Below, one piece after another: positions 42,137-48,591 of a stretch of 48,591 bases of DNA. The stretch covers positions 1 to 48,591 of the forward strand of contig CAQPBJ010000015.1 in assembly GCA_948852945.1 (NCBI GenBank), given 5' to 3'. Under the pieces are notes generated by a model. It searched no databases. It was not told the origin of the DNA and worked only from the letters and a program-made list of their open reading frames with translations. Source of the stretch: an uncultured Clostridia bacterium. Its GTDB lineage: Bacteria > Bacillota > Clostridia > TANB77 > CAG-508. The position numbers and the translations under genes are program-made. The first letter of the stretch is position 1. Every line of letters starts with the position of its first letter.

Positions 42137-42301
42137 AACACCACTCTTGTGCCAATCGGCACATGTTCACATATCTGTAGCACGTTTGTATAGTGTATAC
42201 AGAGTTACCTTATATTACTTGGAAAATAATTTGCTAAAATTAAATTCCAAGATGAAGTGATAGATGCAACTATTAACAAGTATAATTACGGAGGTAACCA
42301 A
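42137..42301 (+). promoter_or_regulatory. Long structured leader of purB
   Basis: About 160 nt separate the promoter from the start codon. It can form TGTGCC/GGCACA (42148-42163) and CTTGGAA/TTCCAAG (42218-42251). I could not match it to the purine or PRPP riboswitches or to a T-box. ACGGAGG ends it. Confidence 0.45.
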
Positions 42302-43765
42302 ATGGATTATCAAAAAGCAAAAGAGGTGTATGCTACCTTAACCGAAGAGCAAATCGAAGCGGCAACGATGGCAATGCGTGGTTTCAGCTGTTTACCCATG
42401 ACTGGCAGGTATGGTAAGGTGAATGACCTGTTTTCCGAGTTTGGAAGCGAGTTTGCACTGAACCGAAACCGGCTGGAAATGGAGATCACGTATCTCAACA
42501 TGCTCTGTGACGTAATAGGTGTCAAGCTGAGTGAAGAAGAGCAAGATAAGCTCTATAACATGCTTGATGACTTTGACGTAACAGAGTTTTTCGAGATGAA
42601 AGCCATCGAGGAGACCACCAAGCACGACGTGAAAGCAGTCGAATATTACATCAGAGGCAAGCTGGATGAGCTTGGCATGGGCCGGCTTAAGCCATATGTT
42701 CATATGGGACTTACCAGCGAAGATGTGAATAACATCGCATATGCACTCATGATGTCTGACTGCATGGACGAGTGGAATGAAAAAGCAATTGAGCTGATTG
42801 AAAAGATGCACGAACTGGCAGAAAGAACTAAGAATGTTCCTATGCTCGGGCATACACATGGTCAGCCGGCAACACCACTCACCTTCGGACATGCGGTATC
42901 CGTTGACTGGGCACGCTTGAAAGAAGCTCTGGAATACGCAAACAGCATTCCGATTTGCATGAAGCTGAACGGAGCAGTGGGAAACAGAGCAGCAATGATG
43001 TTCGCTTACCCTGACGTGGACTGGGGCGTGTTTGAGGCAGAATATGTCGCATCCTTCGGCGAGGAGTTTGCCGTGAATCCTCTGACATCTCAGATTGAAT
43101 GTCATGATTATATGGTGAGAATCCTCAATGAGATCCGGCTGTTTTCGAGTGTTGTCGAAAATATCGGCAAAAACATCGAAGATTACACCTGTCTGAAATA
43201 TCTCAAGCAGATTCCGAAAGAGGGCGAAGTTGGCTCTTCAACCATGCCGCATAAGATCAACCCGATTGACGGCGAAAATGCATGGTCAAATGCGATCACA
43301 GCTGAGTTTGCGGCATTGGGACTTACCCAAAAGCTGCCACAGTCGAAGATGCAACGAGATCTGAGCGATAGCTCATCGTTACGCACTATTCCGACAGTAT
43401 TTCTGCATTCATATCAGTCCATGGTTTCACTTATCAGGATGCTGGGCAAACTGGAAGTGAACCAGGAAGTTATGCAAAAGGATCTGGATGAAAATCCGGA
43501 AGTGCTGGCAGAAGCAATTCAGACAATCCTTCGCAAAAACGGATATGACAATGCATACGAGATCATGAAGCAGATGACCAGAGGAAAGAAAACCACGCTG
43601 GACGATCTGAGAGAATTTATCAGAGGTCTGGAGATAAACGAAGGCGACAAGGAACGTCTGCTTAAGCTCACACCAGCAGAGTATATCGGCGAGTCGAAAG
43701 AGCTTGTAGACTACTACTGTTACCCGATTACTACGGAAGAAGCAGGGGAAATCTTTGTAGAATAA
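42302..43765 (+). CDS. purB: Adenylosuccinate lyase, foreign-looking codon use
   Basis: PurB catalyses two fumarate-releasing steps in purine synthesis (SAICAR to AICAR, adenylosuccinate to AMP). From the ATG at 42302, with CGGAGG eight bases upstream, it has 487 residues; the longer in-frame start at 42257 has no RBS. Motifs are GRYGKVNDLFSEFGSEFALN, HMGLTSEDVNNIAYAL, LGHTHGQPATPLTFGHA with the general acid His, and the flexible signature loop GSSTMPHKINPIDGENAWSN. This resembles the E. coli-type subfamily more than the B. subtilis type. Codons are strikingly GC-rich (CTG, GGC, CCG, ATC) against AT-rich neighbours, pointing to acquisition. It has its own promoter and terminator and no other pur genes nearby. 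Confidence 0.95.
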   Translation: MDYQKAKEVYATLTEEQIEAATMAMRGFSCLPMTGRYGKVNDLFSEFGSEFALNRNRLEMEITYLNMLCDVIGVKLSEEEQDKLYNMLDDFDVTEFFEMKAIEETTKHDVKAVEYYIRGKLDELGMGRLKPYVHMGLTSEDVNNIAYALMMSDCMDEWNEKAIELIEKMHELAERTKNVPMLGHTHGQPATPLTFGHAVSVDWARLKEALEYANSIPICMKLNGAVGNRAAMMFAYPDVDWGVFEAEYVASFGEEFAVNPLTSQIECHDYMVRILNEIRLFSSVVENIGKNIEDYTCLKYLKQIPKEGEVGSSTMPHKINPIDGENAWSNAITAEFAALGLTQKLPQSKMQRDLSDSSSLRTIPTVFLHSYQSMVSLIRMLGKLEVNQEVMQKDLDENPEVLAEAIQTILRKNGYDNAYEIMKQMTRGKKTTLDDLREFIRGLEINEGDKERLLKLTPAEYIGESKELVDYYCYPITTEEAGEIFVE

Positions 43766-43788
43766 ACGATAGCCAGAAATAAGTAAAT

Positions 43789-43827
43789 TGGGCGGTCAGA
43801 ACAAGTAATTGTTTTGACCGTCCTTTG
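43789..43827 (+). terminator. Terminator after purB
   Basis: GGGCGGTCAGAACAA pairs with TTGTTTTGACCGTCC, followed by TTTGTGTTTTTTT. Confidence 0.9.
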
Positions 43828-43845
43828 TGTTTTTTTTAAATAATA

Positions 43846-43873
43846 TTTACATTTCCAAAATTAGGTATATAAT
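43846..43873 (+). promoter_or_regulatory. Promoter of the ABC exporter operon
   Basis: TTTACA (43846-43851) and a perfect TATAAT (43868-43873), 16-bp spacer. Confidence 0.7.
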
Positions 43874-43906
43874 AAAAACGTAAATTAAATAAAAGGAGAA
43901 ACTTAA

Positions 43907-44818
43907 GTGGGAGAACAAAAAATTTTAGAATGCCAAAACTTACGAAAAAGATTTGGTAAAAAAGAAATCTTAAAAGATGTTTCATTAGAAGCAAAAGAAG
44001 GAGATATTTTAGGATTTATAGGTCCAAATGGAGCAGGAAAAACAACAACAATAAAATTAATATTAGGATTGCAAAAAATAACTAGCGGAACAGTAAAAAT
44101 AAACGGATATGACATAGAAAAAGAATTTACAAAAGCAATAAAAAGAGTTGGAACAATAGTTGAAAATCCAGACTTATATATGTATATGTCAGGATATGAA
44201 AATTTAAAAATGATCTCTAATTTATATGAAGGAATAACAAAAGAAAGAATAGATGAAGTAGTTAAATTAGTAGGATTAGAAAACAGAATAAAAGATAAAG
44301 TATCAAAATATTCTTTAGGTATGCGCCAAAGACTAGGAATAGCACAAGCGATATTACATAAACCAAACTTATTAGTATTAGATGAACCAACAAATGGATT
44401 AGATCCAGAAGGAATAAAACAAATAAAAGATTTAATAGTAAAATTAGCAGAAGAAGAAAAAATGGCAGTATTAATTTCAAGCCACAATCTATTAGAATTA
44501 GAAAGTTTTTGTACTAAAATTACAATATTAAAAAACGGAGAAGTAATTGAAAACACAAGTATAGATAAAGTAAAACAAGATGAAGATACAAGCTATATAT
44601 TTGAAGTAGAAAATGAAGAAAAGGCAATACAAACAATAAAAGAAAAATCAAAGAAAGTTGACAAAAACACTATAGAAGTTAAAGTAAATAGAGAAGATGT
44701 ACCAGAAATAATAGAAAAACTTGCAGAAAACAACATAAAAATTTATAGTGTATATCAAAAAGAAAGTAATCTAGAAGATGCCTTCTTGAAAAAGATAGGA
44801 GGGAATGTAATTGATTAA
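43907..44818 (+). CDS. ABC transporter ATP-binding protein (BcrA-type)
   Basis: The 303-residue ATPase has Walker A GPNGAGKTTT (about residues 38-47), signature YSLGMRQRLGIAQA, Walker B LLVLDEPTNGLDP and the switch His in ISSHNL. A C-terminal extension of about 80 residues resembles the regulatory domain of BcrA/CcmA-type exporters. The start is GTG with AAAGGAG upstream. It overlaps its permease by 8 bp. Likely role is export of, or self-protection from, a peptide or lipid-targeting compound; the substrate is unknown. Confidence 0.94.
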   Translation: MGEQKILECQNLRKRFGKKEILKDVSLEAKEGDILGFIGPNGAGKTTTIKLILGLQKITSGTVKINGYDIEKEFTKAIKRVGTIVENPDLYMYMSGYENLKMISNLYEGITKERIDEVVKLVGLENRIKDKVSKYSLGMRQRLGIAQAILHKPNLLVLDEPTNGLDPEGIKQIKDLIVKLAEEEKMAVLISSHNLLELESFCTKITILKNGEVIENTSIDKVKQDEDTSYIFEVENEEKAIQTIKEKSKKVDKNTIEVKVNREDVPEIIEKLAENNIKIYSVYQKESNLEDAFLKKIGGNVID

Positions 44819-46241
44819 TCTAATAAAAAATGAATTAAAAAAGATTTTTAGTAAAAAAGCATTATATGTAGTTTTATTCGTTACAATAGGCTTGTGTATA
44901 ACTATAAATATAATGAATAAGAAAAACGAACATAAAAGTTCAAGATATAACGAACAAGAAGCAGAAATGTATCAAATGCAATTAAATGCTGCAAAGGAAG
45001 CTGGAGACAAAGATTTTGAAAGAGCATGCCAAAGCTATACAGAAGCAAGGGGAATGGCTTATAAATATGGTTCAGATAGTTGGCAAGTATATGTAATAGC
45101 AAATAAACTAGAACAAGTTATAAACGATATGTTAAGAACAGAAGGAACCGAAGGATATAATGTATATAAAGAAGAATATGACAGAATAGTAAGTTGTTTA
45201 GAAAGTGATAATTGGAGAGTATTTGCAGAAGAAGAACTCGAAGATGTAAATTCACAACTAGAATTTGCAATCGATGAAGAAACAAAAGAAAGTTTAAAAG
45301 ATCAAAAACAAGTTTTAGAGTGGAGATTAGAAAAGAATATACCATATGGCAATAACGATATAAACAGTTATTTAAATGCATGGACAACAGCAAAATCCGA
45401 TATAAGACAAATGAAAACACAAAATATATCAAGATATGAAAACAGGCAAAGATTAGAAGAAGTAGAAGCAACAATTGCAATATGTGAATATGCAATAAAT
45501 AATAATATTAATGAAAATGTAACTAAAGCAGGAGACTCAATGCTTCAATGGGAATTATCAAGCAACGCACAAATAACACTTTTAGGAGTATTTAGCGATT
45601 ACAGTTTCTTTATAATACTTGCAATAGTAATAATAGCAGGAACTATCGTAAGTGAAGAATTTAATAAAGGAACAATAAAACTTTTATTAGTAAGACCATA
45701 TAGCAGAGTAAAAATATTATTAGCTAAATTTATAACTTGCCTAATTGTTTTACTAATTTCACTAATATCAGTGGCAATAATACAAACTATAGTTGGCGGA
45801 ATAATTTTTGGATTTGAAAGTTATGGAAACGAAATAGTTATGTATAATTACACAAACAGCAGTATAGAAATAGTAAGTACATTACAATATTTATCAATAG
45901 CAGCGCTTTCAATATTACCAGAGTATTTATTACTTATGACTTTAGCTTTTACAATAAGCACAGCATTAACAAATACACCAATGGCAATAGCAGTACCATT
46001 ATTAGGTATAATTGGTGCAGAAATGATAAATGGATTAGTACTAAATATTTATAGAAAAGCAGAAATAGCTTTATACTTTGTAACACCACACTGGGATTTA
46101 AGTATGTATGCATTTGGAAAACTACCTACATACGAAGGTGTAACATTAGGATTTTCAATTAGCATATGCGTAATATATTTTGCAATCTTATTAGGAATAA
46201 GTATATTAACATTTAAAAATAGAGATATTAAAAATATTTAA
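44811..46241 (+). CDS. ABC-2 type permease
   Basis: The 476-residue partner of the preceding ATPase starts at TTG with an ideal AGGAGG eight bases upstream, inside the end of the ATPase gene, so translation is coupled. One helix (about residues 17-33) is followed by a hydrophilic loop of about 220 residues, then five or six helices (about 260-475). The LLGVFSDYSFFIILAIVIIA, GTIVSEEFNKGTIKLLLVRP and SRVKILLAKF stretches are typical of ABC-2 permeases. The big extracytoplasmic loop could bind a cell-surface target. Confidence 0.9.
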   Translation: MINLIKNELKKIFSKKALYVVLFVTIGLCITINIMNKKNEHKSSRYNEQEAEMYQMQLNAAKEAGDKDFERACQSYTEARGMAYKYGSDSWQVYVIANKLEQVINDMLRTEGTEGYNVYKEEYDRIVSCLESDNWRVFAEEELEDVNSQLEFAIDEETKESLKDQKQVLEWRLEKNIPYGNNDINSYLNAWTTAKSDIRQMKTQNISRYENRQRLEEVEATIAICEYAINNNINENVTKAGDSMLQWELSSNAQITLLGVFSDYSFFIILAIVIIAGTIVSEEFNKGTIKLLLVRPYSRVKILLAKFITCLIVLLISLISVAIIQTIVGGIIFGFESYGNEIVMYNYTNSSIEIVSTLQYLSIAALSILPEYLLLMTLAFTISTALTNTPMAIAVPLLGIIGAEMINGLVLNIYRKAEIALYFVTPHWDLSMYAFGKLPTYEGVTLGFSISICVIYFAILLGISILTFKNRDIKNI

Positions 46242-46253
46242 CTAAATTAAATA

Positions 46254-46282
46254 TTTACAATAATCAAAAACTAATATATTAT
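46254..46282 (+). promoter_or_regulatory. Promoter of the TM1266-like regulator gene
   Basis: TTTACA (46254-46259) and TATTAT (46277-46282), 17-bp spacer. Confidence 0.6.
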
Positions 46283-46383
46283 ATAGATACTCTGAGCTAA
46301 TAAGATAAACTTTATAGCAAAGAAATACGAAAAGCTATCTAATACCAAAATAAAAATTAAGGTAAAAGAAAAAAGGAGGTATA

Positions 46384-46629
46384 ATGGAAACTAGAGTTGC
46401 AATAATAGGAATCATATTAGAAAATAGAGATTCAGCACAAAAACTAAATGACATATTACATGAATACAGTGACTGCATAGTAGGAAGAATGGGCTTACCA
46501 TATCCCAAAAAATCAATAAATGTAATAAGCATAGTAATAGACGCAACACAAGATACCATTAATACACTATCAGGCAAAATAGGAAAACTCGAAGGAATAA
46601 CCAGCAAAGTAGTATATTCAAAAGCATAA
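46384..46629 (+). CDS. TM1266-family iron-only hydrogenase system regulator
   Basis: The 81-residue ferredoxin-like (ACT/NikR C-domain) protein matches the family well: VAIIGIILENRDSAQKLNDI, YSDCIVGRMGLPYPKKSINV and DTINTLSGKIGKLEGI. These small proteins accompany [FeFe]-hydrogenase maturation genes in many anaerobes; what they sense is not known. AAGGAGG precedes the ATG. No hydrogenase or hydE/F/G gene is near in this window. Confidence 0.9.
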   Translation: METRVAIIGIILENRDSAQKLNDILHEYSDCIVGRMGLPYPKKSINVISIVIDATQDTINTLSGKIGKLEGITSKVVYSKA

Positions 46630-46671
46630 AATCTTTTAGCTCTAATTTAAAAAATTGGAGGTAAAAAAGAA

Positions 46672-47274
46672 ATGGAAAAAGAAACAGCAATTAATCAAAG
46701 AGTGCATGACTTCAGTAAATCAATAGACATAATGCAAACAATATTGATTTATCTAATAGCATTATTAGTACCAACGTTCTTAGGAGAAATATTAAAAGAT
46801 ATTTTTCCAGCAACTAGCATAGTAGTAACAAAATCACAACTAATAATAGGTTCAATAGTAAATGCAAGTTTAATAGTAGCAGCAATGAATTTAAAAGGCT
46901 GGGCAAAAATATTAGGAGTAGTTACAATGCCAAGCATATCAACAATATTAGGAGGATATGTATTTAAAACAGCATCAGTATTTATGGTATATATGATACC
47001 AGCAATATGGATAGGAAATTTCGCATTAGTATATACTTATAAAAAAATACTAGTACAAAAAAGCAAAAACTACTTTTTAGCTGGAATAGTTGGAATAGTA
47101 ATAAAAGTAGCAATAATATTTGGAGCATTCAACATATTAAAATTAATTGGGATATTCCCACCAAAACTAATAACAAACTTACAAACAGCAATGGGAATGG
47201 TACAAGCAATTACAGCTACAGTAGGAATGCTAATAGCATTTGTAATATATAAATTAGAATGTATTCATAAATAG
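46672..47274 (+). CDS. Membrane protein linked to the TM1266-like gene, possibly ECF-S-like
   Basis: The 200-residue protein has about six hydrophobic helices (for example LIYLIALLVPTFLGEIL, LIIGSIVNASLIVAAMNL, LGVVTMPSISTILGGYVF). The short helices and small size recall substrate-capture subunits of energy-coupling-factor transporters, but I cannot place it firmly. TTGGAGG precedes the ATG, 42 bp after the TM1266-like gene, so the two likely form an operon. Some databases label similar proteins as iron-hydrogenase related, probably because of this neighbourhood. Confidence 0.6.
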   Translation: MEKETAINQRVHDFSKSIDIMQTILIYLIALLVPTFLGEILKDIFPATSIVVTKSQLIIGSIVNASLIVAAMNLKGWAKILGVVTMPSISTILGGYVFKTASVFMVYMIPAIWIGNFALVYTYKKILVQKSKNYFLAGIVGIVIKVAIIFGAFNILKLIGIFPPKLITNLQTAMGMVQAITATVGMLIAFVIYKLECIHK

Positions 47275-47307
47275 GACAATATCATGTAGAATACTCACAC
47301 AATAAAT

Positions 47308-47340
47308 AAAAAGCAAATCTTAACATAGGTTTGCTTTTTG
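47308..47340 (+). terminator. Terminator before the response regulator gene
   Basis: AAAAAGCAAA pairs with TTTGCTTTTT. A TATAAT box (47344-47349) lies right after, likely the -10 for the next gene. Confidence 0.8.
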
Positions 47341-47369
47341 TGTTATAATAACCTACAGAAGGTGAAAAT

Positions 47370-48038
47370 ATGGAAAAAATATTAATAATAGAAGACGACG
47401 AAAACATAAACAACATGATAAAAAAATTATTAGAAAGTAACGGATACAAAACATTTCAAGCATTTTCAGGAACAGAAGGATTATTACTATATAATGAAAA
47501 AATAGATTTAGTGTTATTAGATTTAATGTTACCAGGAAAAACAGGAGAAGAAGTAATAAAAGAATTAAAACAAAAAAGTGATGTGCCAATAATTATAATG
47601 AGTGCAATCGGAGACATAAATAAAAAATTAGATTTATTTAAATTAAATGCAAATGATTACATAACAAAGCCATTTCATAATGAAGAGTTACTTGCTAGAA
47701 TAAAAGTTCATCTCAAAAGTAGCCATAAACAAAATACAAGCATATTAAAATATAAAGACATAGAATTAAGCACAAACGAATTTACAGTAATATGCAACAA
47801 GAAAAATATAATTTTAACCAAACACGAATTTGAACTTTTAAAAGCATTAATAAAAAATCCAAATCAAGCATTAACCAAAAGTATGTTATTTGATATAGTT
47901 TGGGGAGATGAAAGCTTTGCAGACGAAAACACTTTAAATGTGCATATAAGTAAAATAAGAAACAAATTAAAAGAAGCAAATAAAGATGAAGATTACATAG
48001 AAACCATATGGGGAATCGGTTACAGAATGAAAAAATAG
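47370..48038 (+). CDS. OmpR/PhoB-type response regulator
   Basis: The 222-residue regulator has an N-terminal receiver domain with the acidic pocket (ILIIEDDENI), phospho-acceptor Asp51 (LVLLDLMLPG), Ser77 and Lys99 (YITKPF), followed by a winged-helix DNA-binding domain (ILTKHEFELLKALIKNPNQ, ENTLNVHISKIRNKL, IETIWGIGYRMKK). AAGGTG precedes the ATG. No histidine kinase lies beside it in the window; it may be beyond the right end. An ABC exporter gene follows after a terminator, a layout common in peptide-antibiotic sensing and detoxification modules. Confidence 0.95.
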   Translation: MEKILIIEDDENINNMIKKLLESNGYKTFQAFSGTEGLLLYNEKIDLVLLDLMLPGKTGEEVIKELKQKSDVPIIIMSAIGDINKKLDLFKLNANDYITKPFHNEELLARIKVHLKSSHKQNTSILKYKDIELSTNEFTVICNKKNIILTKHEFELLKALIKNPNQALTKSMLFDIVWGDESFADENTLNVHISKIRNKLKEANKDEDYIETIWGIGYRMKK

Positions 48039-48047
48039 AACTTTCAC

Positions 48048-48068
48048 AATATTTAAGAAATATTTAAG
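48048..48068 (+). promoter_or_regulatory. Candidate response-regulator operator (direct repeat)
   Basis: AATATTTAAG occurs twice, at 48048-48057 and 48059-48068, spaced one helical turn apart (11 bp), upstream of the ABC gene. OmpR/PhoB-type regulators bind such tandem sites. Confidence 0.5.
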
Positions 48069-48070
48069 GA

Positions 48071-48103
48071 ATGTGTTAAGAGTTTTTTAACACATTTTTT
48101 TTA
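48071..48103 (+). terminator. Terminator after the response regulator gene
   Basis: ATGTGTTAA pairs with TTAACACAT, followed by a run of T. Confidence 0.85.
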
Positions 48104-48140
48104 TAATTCTTTTAGAAATGAAAAAGAAAGGAAAAAGAAT

Positions 48141-48591
48141 ATGAGTAATACAGTTTTAGAAACAATAAACCTAACTAAAAAATATAAAAAATTTGTTGCA
48201 TTAGATAGCGCAAGTATAACAATAAAAAAAGGCGACATATATGGTTTGATAGGAAGAAACGGAGCAGGAAAAACAACATTAATGAAAGTAATAACAACAC
48301 TTACCAATAAAACAAGCGGAGAATTTAAATTATTTGATTTAAGCGATAGTGAATTAACAGAAAGCAAAAGACGTATAGGATGTTTAATTGAAAATCCAGC
48401 ATTTTTTCCAAACATGAGTGCATATAAAAATTTAAAATACTATGCAATACAAAAAGGAATAGTAGATGATAACCAAATAGATGAAGCACTTAAACTAGTA
48501 AAACTAGAAGAAGCTAGAAATAAGAAATTTAAAACATTTTCATTAGGAATGAAACAACGTTTAGGAATAGCATTAGCAATATTAGACAATC
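48141..48591 (+). CDS. ABC transporter ATP-binding protein, 3' partial
   Basis: About 150 codons are visible before the window ends. Walker A is GRNGAGKTTL (about residues 38-47) and the signature is FSLGMKQRLGIALAI at the very end; the Q-loop region has LIENPAFFPNMSAYKNL, as in bacitracin- and lantibiotic-exporter ATPases. AAAGGAAAAA precedes the ATG. It follows the response regulator gene, which suggests a sensed and regulated export system. Permease genes are expected beyond the right edge. Confidence 0.92.
   Translation, partial: MSNTVLETINLTKKYKKFVALDSASITIKKGDIYGLIGRNGAGKTTLMKVITTLTNKTSGEFKLFDLSDSELTESKRRIGCLIENPAFFPNMSAYKNLKYYAIQKGIVDDNQIDEALKLVKLEEARNKKFKTFSLGMKQRLGIALAILDN

Noticed and set aside
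40170..42280. Shared GCAACT(T)ATTAACAA motif upstream of both foreign-looking genes
   Set aside because: Seen near 40170 and 42266, but short, AT-rich and at different distances from the starts; chance is likely.
42257..42301. Upstream start for purB
   Set aside because: No RBS, and the ATG at 42302 has CGGAGG and the normal length.
42392..43105. 237-residue antisense frame opposite purB
   Set aside because: A shadow of the GC-rich purB coding sequence with no start signals or family features.

Overview
The window is AT-rich, densely coded DNA from an anaerobic, spore-forming, low-GC Firmicute, most likely an uncultured gut-type clostridium. The clues are the strong preference for ATA, AGA, TTA and GGA codons, strong AGGAGG ribosome binding sites, sigma-A promoters, hairpin/T-run terminators, sporulation genes (dpsA, spoVS, ytfJ) and anaerobic metabolism (class III ribonucleotide reductase homologue, Pta-AckA, a TM1266-type hydrogenase-system regulator). 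No rRNA, tRNA, CRISPR array, transposase gene or phage module was seen.

Layout. 1-2990: an nrdD homologue without its radical machinery, then a small membrane protein. 3005-8717: a pseudouridine synthase (minus strand) and a pta operon with three tandem acetate kinase genes. 8724-10642: rqcH (minus) and copy 1 of a palindromic structured repeat. 10822-16775: a TPR membrane protein, dpsA, uppP, folD, dprA, ymdB and spoVS. 16970-21551: an orphan peptide-binding protein, recA with a candidate SOS box, recX, scpA and a DUF2953 protein. 21673-26340: a foreign-looking L,D-transpeptidase, a PEP-synthase-like protein lacking its catalytic histidine, and ytfJ. 26492-30047: MgtC, a GltD-like flavoprotein, PepV, then copy 2 of the structured repeat nested inside a second palindrome. 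30116-38513: mntP, an S66 peptidase, a foreign-looking membrane protein, alpha-glucan phosphorylase, pyruvate kinase, a Bax-inhibitor-like protein, DgkA and a TfoX-like protein. 38596-43827: a COG2509 flavoprotein and a two-gene foreign-looking block (unknown membrane protein, purB). 43907-48591: an ABC exporter, a TM1266-like regulator with a membrane partner, a response regulator and the start of another ABC exporter.

How they work together. Central metabolism is well represented: glucan phosphorolysis, pyruvate kinase and acetyl-CoA to acetate with ATP formation. The dpsA-uppP-folD-dprA run and ymdB-spoVS link envelope, folate, DNA uptake and sporulation genes. recA-recX looks SOS-controlled.

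The most unusual signals are: (1) a full-length NrdD-like protein missing both the catalytic thiyl cysteine and the whole zinc/glycyl-radical C-terminus; (2) a PEP-synthase-like protein with the phospho-histidine replaced by glutamate; (3) a two-copy palindromic element with a conserved core, a compensatory stem change and locus-specific inverted-repeat arms; (4) a pta operon with three ackA genes; (5) four genes with much more GC-rich codon use than their neighbours, three of them ending in GC-rich terminators. Family assignments come from recognised motifs; no database search was run.
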